A DNA stretch of 64,000 nt from Cordia subcordata. Lineage: Eukaryota > Streptophyta > Magnoliopsida > Boraginales > Cordiaceae. The position numbers and the translations under genes were made by a program. The stretch spans positions 14,518,501-14,582,500 of the forward strand of contig JAPTOF010000010.1 in NCBI GenBank assembly GCA_028554755.1, in the 5' to 3' direction. The notes beneath the pieces are model-generated. The model was not told the DNA's origin, did not search any database, and saw only the letters and a program-made list of their open reading frames with translations. Positions 11,751 through 24,310 of this stretch are shown here, one piece after another (the stretch's first letter is position 1; each line of letters starts with the position of its first letter).

Positions 11751-13704
11751 TGTTAAGATTAGTATGTCATAAAGCTCACTTGTATATAGCATTTTGGATG
11801 CTAAACAATGTATAATCATTTTGTTAAATGGCATTATGAGTTCCTTACATATTATCCCTGGTATGTTTTATTGATGTATGTATAAAGGTCCCTTGACTTG
11901 AACTAATGACTTGGGTGCACAGTGAGACTGAATGCATAGTAGGTCCAAGTCAAGATTTAGTCACCTCATAAATTAAGTCCGTAACCGAATGGTAGATTTG
12001 GGCACTCTACCGGGATAAGGTTATATTAAGAAAGTCTCCTCACTGAAAGTGATCTACTTAGGTCATTGGAGGACTTTTTGAATTTGTCTCAATAGTACGT
12101 GTGTCATATATTTGACAAGACCATTGTGAGTATGTTTTCTAGAGACGTACTGTTAAAGAAAGAAAACAAGATATTCATTGCTACTAAATGATCATTGCTC
12201 TAAATCGTGAGCATACGTGGATGAACTAATGAAGTTAGGGTTTGGTACTTTGATTCACTGCGGGTGAGATTTTACTTTATTAGGATCAACAGCCTTATGC
12301 ATTGAGTGCTACGTTCTAATCAATTGGAATATGCATATGCAATATGGAATCTATGTGCCCCTTTTGGGATTTCCATATTTATCATGCGAATCTAGATCTA
12401 GTGATACTACCTTTATGGGTGTATCGGTCATATAGCTTAAGGGTCGCTCTCGAGATCAAGAGATTCCATGACCAAGGATGGTTGGGAATAGGATAAGAAA
12501 CCCAACGGAAAAAGATACAGGTAAGGAGGTGATAGTACATAGGCCAAAGGATCGATCTTAGCTGTGGGTATACATAGAGGGGCATTATGGTTGGTTATTT
12601 AGTTGGTCAAAGACAAAATTCATATTCTTTTGTGATAAGCTTTTGGGTAATAGCAATTATTCTTGGAGTGCAACTTTGATCTTATGGTGGAATAGATCGG
12701 AGTTAAAAATAATTATTATGTCGCCTAGATTGGGCAAGGACATTTTTTTCATTATTTTTGAAAGCCAAGGTTAATTGTGTCTTCTTGGTCCCTTTATAAT
12801 TGAAATGACTTTGAGAGAGTAATCTTGAAAGAACAAATTCCATAATGTGGTAGTAGCCTTATTGGGCCAAAGCTTAGAATTGTATTTGGGCTTTCTTTAG
12901 AGTCCAAGATAACCTAATTAGGCTTGGATGGTTTCTTATTGGGTTTGGGCCTCCACATAGATTATGGACTATGTTTTGGGCTTGGATTGCAGGCTCGGCC
13001 CAATCTTCCAAGACATGTGCTAGCTAGAAAGTTACTACATGAAGAATTTAAATTATACAAGTAACTTCCATGAAGAATTCAAATTGTACAAGTAACTTCC
13101 ATGAAGAATTCAAATTGTACAAGTAACTTCCATGAAGAATTCAAATTGTACAAGTAACTTCCATGACATATGGCAAACATTTACTTCTAGGAAAAAGTTT
13201 CCCACATTGAAAGTTTACAAGGTTTAGGTGCCAAACTTTTTCTATAAATAGGCAAGACCTTAAATCATTTCTAACATCTAAAAATTTTGTAGGTGATCTC
13301 TTCCATTTTGGCAAGAAAATACTACAAGACATAGTACACACTAATTGTGCGGTTTTTTGCTCTAGATTTTCAAAAGCATATTACTTCTTCCCATACAAGA
13401 GGCTATTCTCTCAAGAAAAGTCTCTTTAACCATAGGGAAGAAGACTAAGGAGTTGCATATTGCGACACTTTTATAGTAAAATTTTTAGCAGGAACAAAGC
13501 TCGTGACGGTTTTAACTTCATCAAAACCCTATGCTTCAAGAGGTTAGCTTTACATATTTTGCAAATACTAGTTGTATTCTATATGTTCTTATGCATGTTC
13601 TTCTGTGTGTTTTGTGGTTATTTTATTTTCCAAGCTTATTTTCTTGGTAGTATTTTTGAAAATATGGACTAAGATAGATCACATGTAATATTATTAATCC
13701 TACA
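11751..13704 (+). repeat. 5' LTR of the Angela/Tork-like copia element
   Basis: It spans 1954 bp from TGTTAAG to CTACA. It contains a TATA box TATAAATA (13243-13250) and, upstream of it, four tandem copies of a 31-bp unit beginning GAAGAATTYAAATT (13041, 13072, 13103, 13134). The 3' LTR has only two copies (20511, 20542), which explains 62 of the 73 bp of length difference. Confidence 0.9.
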
Positions 13705-13706
13705 AT

Positions 13707-13718
13707 TGGTATCAGAGC
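13707..13718 (+). other. Primer-binding site (initiator tRNA-Met)
   Basis: TGGTATCAGAGC, the standard plant copia PBS, lies 2 bp after the 5' LTR end. Confidence 0.93.
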
Positions 13719-15313
13719 TTAGGCTCACACACAACATGCTTAGATTATGCAAGAATATTGTATTTGCATAAATATGTTAGTCATCTTGTGAGTGGCAAGA
13801 TTAGGAAATCTTGTGTTGCATATACTTGGGGTTTTATGCTTGTATGTGCAGGTAATATAAAATCCCCTTAATGGTTTGCATGTATGCATGATAGATTTTC
13901 GTGTACAGTCAACAAAGCTTGGCCATAGGCGATTTCATGTATAAATATTTATGATTGTTGCTTGTAGTTTCTTTTAAAAGAAGTATAGGATGTTTTGATA
14001 TCCTTGTAATGTTTCTTTATCAAGCTTGTATTAGCAATAGCAAAGTGTATTATTGTAATCTTTAATAACCAAGGAGAAAAACAAGAAAACAGCATGGAGG
14101 AACACTCTGTCGGGTGAGCTTGCCGATCGACCGGCTCAGTCGACTGGCTTCTACTGACGGACGACAGACTGAGGCAGAAAAAGCTATTAAGTGTGCTGTT
14201 TTGTTGAAGATTGCAGGGAGCCATCAAAGAGGGATTTTTAACGTATTTTGGTGGATGTTTATAATGCATTGACATATGTTTTAACATATTTGCATAAGCA
14301 TAAACATGATTACCACCTAGAAATATGCCCACTCATTAGGTTTTTAAAATTGGCCAATCCTATGTGTTAATTTCTTAGAGATAGTTAAGTTCATTTAAAG
14401 GAGATTAGCTTAGACAAGATAATTGTAAGCAATTATGTCTAAAGATGCCATGCAATCTCATGACAAAAATGAAAAACTTAACTTGAGATTTAAAATATGA
14501 CAACCTAAAGGTCCATACACCCAGATTTAGGTAAGTAATCTATTATGGTATTGCAATGTTTTAGTAATACAAAGGGGATTCACAAAAAACCAAAGTGTTT
14601 CGCAAATCCAAAGTGTGTTTAGATCTAAAACAAAAAGCGAGTATACAAAAAATAGAGAAAACCCTTATGTTAAAATATTGAGTGGGAGAGGGGACTGGAA
14701 ATATCCCAATGCTTTCCATATTCGATTCACACTAGTGGTAAATGTCATTAACTTCCCCATCGGAGGGTGACACTATATCAAGATTTAGCAAGGTGAATTT
14801 AAAATATTTATTCAAAAAGAGTGTTAGTGAGTTTGGCCATCCTATTGGTGGAATTCTTCACTAACGATCGCCTCACGCAACATTGATTAAAGTCACTACC
14901 CCATCGGAGGGCTCAAATAAAAAATGTTATGGCGAATGAACATAAGGAATGGGTATACACTCAACTTAAATGGTAGGTTCGGCTATCCCATTGATAGAGT
15001 TCGCTATCGGATTTAAGAAGCCAAACGAAACAGTGATTGAATTATTCAAATTGGAACATATCCAGATAATTGTCAATTCAAATAAGCGGTGGTGCTTAAC
15101 TTAACGTTCATAAGTTCGGCCATCCCATCGGTGGAATTCTTGTGAGGACGTTGAGACACTGTTACATCGAGTAGTTTAAGGGTCAATCTACTCAAAGGCA
15201 AATGATGTAAAAGTACTTGTATGTTTTATTTCCAAAGATAGCATACATATTATACATGCATCAATTCCATACTCATAAAATAATTATGATTATATTATTG
15301 TATATCTAGAGAT
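13719..15313 (+). other. Long untranslated leader of the copia element, with about 144-bp degenerate repeats
   Basis: No ORF is supported. Between 14755 and 15140 two motifs alternate. CCCCATCGGAGG occurs at 14755 and 14899. A motif read as TTYGGCYATCCYATYG occurs at 14834, 14978 and 15115. The spacings of 144, 144 and 137 bp imply a decayed tandem repeat. A CCGG/TCGAC-rich stretch lies at 14121-14155, including GACCGGCTCAGT (14129-14140). Confidence 0.7.
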
Positions 15314-16120
15314 ATGTCTTCGTTCAGTCCACTAGCTATAATTCTCAAAGAGCACAAGCTCACTGGACTGAATTTTGTGGACTGGGAATGGAACTTGGAC
15401 ATAGTACTCACCGCAGAAGAGTACAAGTATGTTCTAACAACTTCTTATCCTATTGTGAGTGCAAACTCTTCTGAAGCCCAAAAAGATGCTGAGGCAAAAT
15501 GGTAGAAGGCCAATAGTATAGCCAAGTGCTATATCATGGCTTCAGTGTCAGATATTTTGTAGAGCAAGCATCATCATATAGAAACTGCAAAAGAAATCAT
15601 GACCTCACTGTCTCGTATGTTTGCCGATAAGAGTAGGCCCACAAGACAAGGTGCTCTTAGAGAAATTATAAATCAAAAGATGGCAGAAGGTGCATCTATC
15701 AAAGAGCATATGCTCAAAATGATGGATTACTTCAATGCTGTCGAGATCTTAGGGGCAAACATAGATGAACAGTCAAAGGTAGACATGATTTTAGAGACTC
15801 TACCACCGTCTTACACCCAGTTCAAGCTTAATTATAATATGGGCAAGATGAACAAGGATATGACGGAATTAATGAAAGAGCTCCTAGCTGCAGAAGCCAT
15901 AATGAAAGATAAGGGCCACGTAAACATATTTCAAGCATCCATTTCTGGACTTAACCTGAAAGGGAAAAAGTTCAAAGGAAAGGGGAAGAAAAAATGTGGT
16001 CAAGGGAAAAAGAAGAAAAATGGTGAACAACCCAAACAATTAATAGGTGAAAAGCTTAAGGGCAAATGCTTTAAGTGTGGCCAAAAAGGGCATTGGAAAA
16101 GGGACTGCCCGAAGTACCTA
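15314..16120 (+). pseudogene. gag of the Angela/Tork-like copia element
   Basis: The start at 15314 gives SFSPLAIILKEHKLTG, the usual N-terminus of this gag class, followed by a UBN2-type gag domain. A stop at 15503-15505 and another near 15560 interrupt it, and the reading continues in 15599-16327. A lysine-rich stretch (about 15960-16025) precedes a CCHC zinc knuckle, CFKCGQKGHWKRDC (about 16069-16110), which would bind the RNA genome. The domain order fits a complete gag, but the stops make it non-functional unless read through. Confidence 0.85.
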
Positions 16121-17330
16121 GCAATAGGCCAGATAGGTATACCTCTTTTGCTCTACATTGAAACCTGTTTAGTGGTTGATTCTACTGATTCTTGGATTGT
16201 AGACTCTAGAGCCATTAACCATATTTTCGATTCTTTGCATTGGTTTGAGGAAATAAAGGAACTAGCAAAAGGGGAATTTGCTCTGAAAATGGATAACAGA
16301 GCAAAAGTATGGGCTGCTACAGTGTGAGGAATGTGCTTAAATTTTCCATGTAATAGGAAGTTATTTTTTAACAACATTTATTATGTTCTAGATGTACATA
16401 AAAACCTTATTTCTATTTCGTAGTTAATATTAGATGGTTTTTGAATTAATTTTCATTCTAGTGTTAATATCAGTAGAGATGGAAATATTATTTGTTCCAG
16501 TAGCATGCATGATAACTTGTTCTATATAAAACCTATTACAAACTCACTGCATAATATAGAACAAACTAGTTCCCAAAAAAGGAAGATTTCTTCAACCAAT
16601 GATACTTATCTTTGGCATCTGCGCTTAGGACATATTAGTCTAAAGTGAATTCGGAGATTAGTCAAGGATAAGCATCTTAACTCATTAGATCTCGAAGATC
16701 TACCTCCGTGTGAATCTTGCCTCAAAGGAAAGATGACCAAATGGTCATTTTCTTCTAAAGGAGAAAGGGCCAAAGAAGTATTGGAATTGGTTTATATCAA
16801 TGTGTGTGGTCCTATGAGCAAACCAGCACGAAGAGCTTATGAGTATTTCATTACCTTTACTGATGATTACTCTAGGTATGGATATGTATATCTGATGGGA
16901 CACAAGTCTGAATCCTTTGAGAAATTCAAAGAGTTCAAGGCTGAAGCGAAGCAAAAATTAGATAAACGTATCAAAGCCCTTCAGTCTGATTGAGGTGGCG
17001 AATACCTTTCAGGTGAGTTCAGAGACTATCTTACACAAGAATGGATTATGTCTCCATTGACTGCACCAGGGACTCCCCAGCAAAATGGTGTAGTAGAGAG
17101 AAGAAATCGCACCCTATTAGATATGGTTAGGTCAATGATGAGTCATGCATCATTACCTTTATCTTTTTGGGGGTATGCCCTTGAGACAACAGCATATATC
17201 TTGAACTTGGTACCATCTAATTAGTACCCAGGACACCACAACAAATGTGGATTAGGCGTAAGCCTAGTTTAAATCATCTCCACATTTGAGGTTGTCCAGC
17301 TTATGTATTTAATAGTAATGCTTCAAAGTT
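16121..17330 (+). pseudogene. Protease and integrase of the copia pol, broken
   Basis: The protease motif reads SWIVDSRAINHIF (about 16189-16230), with Arg in place of Gly of the DSGA triad. The integrase zinc region follows as LWHLRLGHISLK and CESCLKGK (about 16612-16735). In the core the first catalytic Asp is Asn (YINVCGPM, about 16793-16816). The second Asp is present (LQSD followed by a stop and GGEY, about 16982-17005). The Glu is kept (GVVERRNRTLLDM, about 17088-17126). Stops occur at 16327, 16422, 16646, 16991 and 17221. The 17222-17330 segment is out of frame and rearranged relative to the next block. Confidence 0.85.
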
Positions 17331-19240
17331 GGAACCAAGATTCGAGTTGTGCTATTTTATTGGGTTTACTAAGGGAACCAGAGGTGATATCTTTTATAAT
17401 CCTAAGAAGCAAAAGGTGTTTATAAGCACCCATGCTAGATACTTAGAGAATGGTGAAATGATCGAGAAAACACCAGATTCTGAAGTTGTTCTAGAAGAGA
17501 TTTCACAAGAATCTCCAGTACCACCTGTGGTAATTGTAAATGAAAAGGAACAGCATATTACATCTAATATATCAGAGCCTCATCGTAGTGGGAGGATAAC
17601 CAGGCCTCCTGATAAATACTATGGAAAGTCCTTTCAGACTTCTTCAGAGGATCAGGTGATGGATCCCACAAGTTATGATGAAGCAATTTTCGACATAGAT
17701 GCCGACCAATGGCATAAGGCAATGGATTCAGAGTTAGAATCTATGTATTCTAACAAAGTCTGGGATCTTGTAATTACACCTGAAGGGGTAAAACCTATAG
17801 GGTGCAAATGGATCTACAAGAGGAAAAGAGGAGTTGATGAAAAAGTTGAAACCTTTAAAGCAAGGTTGGTGGCAAAAATTTATACTCAGAAAGAAGGGAT
17901 CGATTATGAGGAAACTTTCTCACCAATAGCCATGCTTAAATCCATCAGGATACTTCTTGCCATCGCATCTCATTATGACTATGAGATATGGCAAATGGAA
18001 GTCAAGACAGCTTTTCTTAATAGAGAGCTTGATGAGATCATTTACGTGACACAACCAGATGGATATGTTGCCAAAGGCCAGAAACATGTGGTTTGTTAGT
18101 TAAAAAAATCCATTTATGGATTAAAGTAGACATCTAGAGCGTAAAACATCAAATTTGATGATGCAATTAAATCTTATGGTTTTGATCAAAATATTGATAA
18201 ACCTTACATGTATAAGAGGCGTAATGGAAATGTTGTAGCTTTTTTGGTTCTGTATGTGGATGATATCCTACTTATTGGAAATGATGTGGGGATGTTATCA
18301 TCTATCAAGGTTTGGCTTTCTACTCAATTTGAAATGAAGGATTTAGGAGAAGCTAGTTATATTCTAGGTTTCAAGCTTATGCGAGATCGTAAGAACAGAA
18401 GACTAGCCCTATCTCAAGCTTCATTTATTGAGAAGATATTGGTTAGGTTTAACATGCAAAACTCTAAGAAGGCCTCATTACCTTCCAAACATGGAGTTTA
18501 TCTATCTTAGGATCAATGTCCTAAAGCACTTAAGGAGATAGAGAGCATGAAATGAGTTCCTTATGCTTCAGTGGTTGGAAGCCTTATGGATGCCATGTTT
18601 ACTAGACCAGATATTTGTTTTGTTGTTGGCATGATTAGTAGATATCAGCCAAACCCTAGACCTGCACATTGGGTCGCAGTTAAGCATATATTCAAATTCC
18701 TGCAAGGAACTAAAGATTATGTGCTGAAATACCATGCAGATGACCTAGCGCCGTTAGCCTATACAGACTCGGATTTTTAGTCTAACAGAGATTCCAAGAA
18801 GTCTACTTCTGGATATGTTTTCACTCTATCAGGAAGAGCTATTTCATGGAGAAATGTGAAGCAAAATTATATTGCTGACTCTACCATAGAGGCTGAGTAT
18901 GTAGCAGCATCTGAGGTTACAAAAGAGACAGTATGGCTAAGAAAGTTCCTTTTAGATCTAGAGGTTGTGTCAGTAGCTCACAAACCAATAACGTTATATT
19001 GTGACAACAACAGTGCTGTTTCAAAGTGCAAAGAGCCCGGGAATCACAACAAGGGTAAACATATTGAACGAAAATATCATTTGATCCGTGAGTTTATCTA
19101 GAGAAGAGATGTTGTAGTTGAAAAGATAGCTTCAGCAGAAAACCTGGCAGACCTATTTACAAAGACTCTTCTAGAGAAAATGTTTACCACACATTTAGAG
19201 CCTATGGGTATTAGGTTATGCAAAAGTGATCTTTAGAGCA
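17331..19240 (+). pseudogene. Reverse transcriptase and RNase H of the copia pol, broken
   Basis: 17329-18099 encodes the pre-RT linker, then WHKAMDSELESM, WIYKRKRGVDEKVETFKARL, EGIDYEETFSPIAMLKSIR and WQMEVKTAFLNREL, the copia RT fingers and palm. A stop at 18097 and another at 18127 interrupt it. The catalytic LYVDDILLIGND lies in 18208-18510. RNase H follows: YTDSDF (18757-18777), then ADSTIEAEYVAASEVTKE, and a C-terminal ADLFTKTL phrase near 19148. The frame is mostly conserved; damage is by point stops and a few frameshifts. Confidence 0.9.
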
Positions 19241-19250
19241 AGTGGGAGAT

Positions 19251-21131
19251 TGTTAAGATTAGTATGCCTTAAAGCTCACTTGTATATAAAATTTTAGATA
19301 TTAAACAATGTACAATCATTTTGTTAAATGGAATTATGAGTTCCTTACATATTATCTCTGGTATGTTTTATTGATGTATGTATAAAGGTCCCTTGACTTG
19401 AACTAATGACTTGGGTGCACAGTGAGACTGGACACATAGTAGGTCCAAGTCAAGATTTAGTCACATCATAAATTAAGTCCCTAACTGGGATAAGGTCATA
19501 TTGAGCAAGTCTCCTCATTGAGGGTGATCTACCTAGGTCATTGGAGGACTTTTCGGATTTGTCTCAATAGTACATGTGTCATATATTTGATAGGACCATT
19601 ATGAGTATGTTTTCTAGAGACGTACTATCAAAAAAAGAAAACAAGATACTCACTGCTACTAAATGATCACTGCTCTTAATCTTGAGCATATGTGGATGAA
19701 CTAATAAAGTTAAGGTTTGGTACTTTGATTCACTATGGGTGAGATCTTATTTTATTAGGATCAATAGCCTTGTGCATTGAGTGCTAAGTTCTACTTAATT
19801 GGAACATGCATATGCAATATGAAATCGATGTGCCCCCTTTGGGATTGTCCATATTTATCATTCGAATCTAGATCTAGTGATACTACCTTTATGGGTGTAT
19901 CGGTCATATGGCTTGAGGGTCCCTCTCGAGATCAAGAGATTCCATGACCAAGGATGGTTAGGAATAGGACAAGAAACCCAACGGAAAAAGATACAGCTAA
20001 GGAGGTGATAATACACATGCCAAAGGACCGGTCTTAGCTATGGGTATACATAGACGGGCATTATGGTCGGTTATTTAGTAGGTCAAAGACAAAGTTCACA
20101 TTCTTTTGTGATAAGCTTTTGGGTAATAGCAATTATTCTTGGAGTGAAACTTTAATCTTATGATGGAATAGATCGGAGTTAAAAATAATTATTATGTCGC
20201 CTAGATTAGGCAAGGACATTTTTTTATTATTTTTGGAAGCCAAGGTTAATTGTGTCTTCTTAGTCCCTTCCCTAGTTGAAATGACTTTGAGAGAGTAATC
20301 TTGAAAGAGCAAATTCCATATTGTAGTAGTCATCTTATTGGGCCAAAGCTTGGAATTGGATTTGGGCTTTCTTTAGAGTCCAAGATAACCTAATTGGGCT
20401 TGGATGGTTTCTTATTGGGCTTGGGCCTCCACATGGATTATGGACTATGTATTGGGCTTGGATTGCGGGCTTGGCCCAATCTTCCAAGACGTGCTAGAAA
20501 GTTACTACATGAAGAATTCAAATTGTAAAAGTAACTTCCTTGAAAAATTCAAATTGTACAAGTAACTTCTATGACATATGGCAAACATTTACTACTAGGA
20601 AAAAGTTTCCCACATGGAAAGTCTACAAGGTTTAGGTGCCAAACTTTTTCTATAAATAGGCAAGATTTTAAACCATTTCTAGCATTCAAAAATTTTGTAG
20701 GTGATCTCTTCCATTTTGGCAAGAGAATATTACAACACATAGCACACGCTTATTGTGTGTTTTTTTGTTCTAAATTTTCAAGAGCATATTACTTCTTCCC
20801 ACACGAGAGGCTATTCTCTCAAGAAAAGTCTCTTTAACCATAGGGAAGAAGACTAGGAAGTTGCATATTGCGACACCCTTACAGTAAATATTTTTTTGTG
20901 GCCTTGTTCGTGAGCGGGAACAAAGCTTGTAAAGGTTTTTGCTTTATCAAAGGCCCCACGCTTCAAGAGATTAGCTTTACATATTTTGAAAATACTAGTT
21001 GTGTTCTATATGTTCTTAAGTATGTTCTTGTGTGTGTTTTGTGATTATTTTATTTTCCTAGCATGTTTTCTTGGTAGTATTTTTGAAAATATAGACTAGG
21101 ATAGACCACATGTAATATTATCAATCCTACA
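19251..21131 (+). repeat. 3' LTR of the Angela/Tork-like copia element
   Basis: It starts TGTTAAG directly after the purine tract and ends CTACA; 1881 bp. TATA box TATAAATA at 20651-20658. It has two copies of the 31-bp unit instead of four. The AAATA target duplication follows at 21132-21136. Confidence 0.9.
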
Positions 21132-22044
21132 AAATATACGTTGATGATATTATCTTTGGTGCCACTAATGAATCTCTTTGTGAGAGCTTTTTTAAGTGTA
21201 TGCACAGTGAATTTGAAATGAGCATGATGGGAGAACTTACATTCTTTCTTCGTCTTCAAATCAAACAAACAAAAGAAGGAATTTTCATCAACCGAGCTAA
21301 GTAAACAAAAGAACTACTCAAAAAGTTTGGATTTGATGGAGCAAAAGAGATTGGAACTCCAATGAACACCTCCAATGGCAAGTCAGTGGACGAAACGAGG
21401 TATAGAGGTGTGATTGAAAGCTTTCTTTACTTAATCGCCTCTAGACCCAATATTATGTTTGTTGTATGCTTGTGTGCTCATTTTCAATCTTGTCCTAAAG
21501 AGTCCCATTTACGTGCTGTTAAAAGGATTTTTAGATATCTTAAAGGAACACAAGAACTAGGGCTTTGGTAACCTAAGGGAACAAATTTTGAACTTGCAGG
21601 TTATTTCGATGCTGACTGTGCCGGTTGTAAAACCGATAGGAAAAGCATTAGTGGAACCTGTCATTTTCTTGGAAATTGCTTAGTTTCATGGTCAAGTAGG
21701 AAGAAAAATAGTATAGCACTTTCAACAACTCAAGTAGAATATATTGCAGTAGGAAATTGTGTTACACAAGTTCTTTGGATGAAACAAACTTTGCTTGACC
21801 TTGGTGTAATGTTTGAGCATGTTCCAATTATGTGTGATAAAACAAGTGCAATCAACCTCACTAAAAATTTGATTTAACATTCTAGGACCAAGCACATAGA
21901 AATAAGACATTGTTTCATCCATGATCATGTGCAAAAAGCTGATGTTGACTCTCTGCATCAACTTGCTGATATTTTTACCAAACCACTGCATGAAAATCAG
22001 TTTTTAAGCATTAGAAGGGAGTTGGAAATGTTTCAATTATGAAA
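21132..22044 (+). pseudogene. RT active site, connection and RNase H of the Sirevirus-like copia (continues 11069-11750)
   Basis: Reading resumes with YVDDIIFGATNESLC, the RT catalytic box, then FEMSMMGELTFFL, then a segment with RYRGVIESFLYLIASRPNI, then RNase H: DADCAGCKTDRKS, ALSTTQVEYIAV and a LADIFTKPL tail (about 21962-21990). Stops occur near 21301, 21569 and 21876. The Asp of the first RNase H strand is kept (DADC). The coding homology ends at about 22042, where the pol polyprotein of this family normally ends. Confidence 0.88.
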
Positions 22045-22380
22045 AACTAAGTTCTCTACAAAAAACGCCTGTACCAGTACACCAGTTAAGTCAATCGGCA
22101 GACTTATTTTATTTTTGTTTTTGCCGGACCATTGTACCTGAACACTTGTTCCTAGTACCGGTCGATCGATAGTCCCAAAATTTTAGTTTTAAAAGGAGGG
22201 CTAGACCGGTTCCAACACATTACAACTCTATTTTTCTCAAAACACTTCGTCTCCTCTCTTTCTTTCTCTCTATAAAATCCTTCTCAAACACTTCTTTCTC
22301 TCAAATTTCTTAAGTAACACATAACCCACTTTAATCCTTTCCCAAAATCTTAATATAAAAACCCTAGCTCTCTCTTTTCC

Positions 22381-22417
<37 letters not shown>
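22045..22417 (+). promoter_or_regulatory. Spacer between pol and the env-like ORF, with a CT-rich leader
   Basis: No ORF. The first 120 bp hold CCGG/CAGT palindromic phrases (CCAGTTAAGT at 22082, TACCGGTCGATCG near 22157). From about 22240 the strand becomes pyrimidine-rich, ending in (CT)n at 22385-22416 directly before an ATG at 22418. This could be the leader of a subgenomic transcript for the downstream ORF; that role is inferred. Confidence 0.45.
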
Positions 22418-22419
<2 letters not shown>

Positions 22420-23746
22420 GGCAAATACAAGAAATAAAGGAAAGGGTCAAGCTTCTGGTTCTAAGAAAAAGGATGGTGCAAGTACTTCAAGAGACTCAAG
22501 GGGATCAACAAGACAACCTTTACCTGACCCAAATCTGTCCTTACCACCTGCAAATCGTGATTATTCTGGGAAAAAGATGGGCAAGTAAACATTTGATTCC
22601 TGATGAACTATAGAATCTTAATATGCTTGAGTATTGCACTGATAATGCTCGGATGACATGCTTGACTATGAAAGAGCCTATTTCTCCATAGTTAGTTAGG
22701 GAATTTTATGAACATTTGAGTTGGAGACAAGAATATGGTAGTGTTCGTTCAACTATAAGGGGAGTATCTTTTAAGATTACTGAGGAAGATATTAGGAATA
22801 TTTTTAATATCCCTCTGCATGAGCAACAATTTCCTATTTTTGCTTTTAGGAATTTTCCACAATTTCTTGAGGGTATTAGGGAAGGGAGAATATATGAATT
22901 ATTATTGGGTTATATGCTAGAATATCCTAAGATTCCCTAAGATTCCTTCGCTAAATGAAGTAAGCGCTATCCATAAGGCAATTATCAAGATGTTTAAGCA
23001 TAATGTAGTTCCTAAAGACACTCATGATGGGTTAATATACAAGGCTGAGGTATACTGTCTCTACTTGCTTCATCATGGCTATAGAGTGAATCTCCCTGAG
23101 ACTATTCTTGCATACATGAAAAACGTAGTCCTTAGGAACATGGTGCTTGGATATGGGATGGCCTTGACTAGGATTTTTAGAGCTAAAGGTATTGTGCTTA
23201 AAGGAATTTCCAAAAGCTCTTTCAATCATATGCGGAATCTTGATTTACAATGTCTTAAGAGAATAGAGTTGTTCTATTGAAGAGGAAGATGGATGCACTT
23301 GCATGAAATCAGAGCTTTGCCTCGACACATAAGGGATCTCATCATACAAAGAATCATCAACAAAACCACCTTTGATTTCCCTCATGAATATGAAGAAGGG
23401 CAAGAGCTTGACTTTGGTGAACATGATGAGAGAAGAAGAAGAGGAAGTAGAAGAAGATGAGGATGCTCGGTAAGAGTACAATGAAAAATAAGGGTAGTAT
23501 GACGAGCTTCAATCCAAGAATGTTAATGATAGGCTGATGCAAGGGCTTTTTGACAAGGTGGATTCCACAGTAAAGAAGGTGGATACGTTGGCTACTACCA
23601 TGGGGAATCAATATAGTACTCTTGATAGCCTTGCAATGATTATCAGGGATGAAAGCCAAATAATGGCTCGTTTGGCTTGAGATGTGAGATTGATGAAGCT
23701 GTGAATGGGACTTACCGATGACGATGATGCCGATTCAAGTCATTAG
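22418..23746 (+). pseudogene. Env-like / 'putative plant transposon protein' ORF of the Sirevirus-like element, broken
   Basis: The ATG at 22418 opens a basic, Ser/Lys-rich N-terminus (NTRNKGKGQASGSKKKDG) that stops at 22586. In shifted frames the homologous body continues (DNARMTCLTMKEPIS, then REFYEHLSWRQEYG, FKITEEDIRNIFNIPL), and the stretch 22716-22940 is open. 22990-23280 is open in another frame. An acidic Glu-rich run near 23425-23465 is followed by a coiled-coil-like tail (KKVDTLATTMGNQYSTLDSL) ending at a TAG near 23744. The N- to C-terminal pattern resembles the plant transposon-protein domain (PF20167-like) found 3' of pol in some Sireviruses, where it occupies the env position. 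I am moderately sure of the family and have no basis for a function. Confidence 0.55.
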
Positions 23747-24310
23747 CCTCTCCTTCCTTCATTTGTTTCCTAAAAATCCCACTCCCTAAGATTTTTTAAA
23801 CAATTTCATTTTTTAGACAGTTTCATTTCTTCTCACTTACTTTTGATGGATTATCATTTTTCTTTTTGTATGATATTAGTTATTCTCTATTGTATCTGTT
23901 GCTTGCTCTATTTGCTCTATACTTGCTTAGGATTTCTATGCTTGCATGCTTGTGTGAGAGTCAAGTGATGATATTTCCTAATATTGATGGCTCACTTCTT
24001 TCCTACTCCTTCCATATGTTCATAGCTTTCTGATTGTTTTGATGATGCCAAAGAGGGAGAAAAGGGTAAGGGTATTATAATGTTATAGTATTGCTCTTAA
24101 GTCCTTAAAGGGTAAAGGTATTATAGTATTATAGTGTTATAGTATTGCTCTAAAGTCCTTTGATACTCATACTACTATTCTATTTCTCATATATTATTTA
24201 TATGCTTTGATATGCCTTAATTAAGAAGGAGTCTTGAAGTTAGGGGGAGCTTTCTCCTCAACAAATCGCTGCCTTCTCGACAATTTTGTCATCATCGAAA
24301 AGGGGAAGAA
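23747..24310 (+). other. 3' non-coding region and polypurine tract of the Sirevirus-like element
   Basis: No ORF. A short direct repeat, GGGTAAGGGTATTATA and a near copy, lies at 24074-24130. It ends with GTCATCATCGAAAAGGGGAAG before the LTR. The TCATCATCRAAAAGGGG phrase is a conserved purine-tract context of Sireviruses. Confidence 0.65.

Larger units (their letters stand above)
11751..21131 (+). mobile_element. Ty1/copia LTR retrotransposon, Angela/Tork-like, complete but degenerate
   Basis: A 9.38-kb element with LTRs at 11751-13704 and 19251-21131, both TGTTAAG...CTACA. A tRNA-Met PBS (TGGTATCAGAGC) lies at 13707-13718. Gag to RNase H span 15314-19240 and a purine tract AGTGGGAGA sits at 19241-19249. 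The 5-bp target duplication AAATA lies at 11746-11750 and 21132-21136, inside the RT of an older copia element; removing the insert rejoins that RT at its active-site region. The two LTRs differ by roughly 7% over the first 150 bases compared. Lineage is inferred from the long LTRs and the LTGLNFVDWE / LTAEEYKYVL phrases of gag. Confidence 0.93.
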
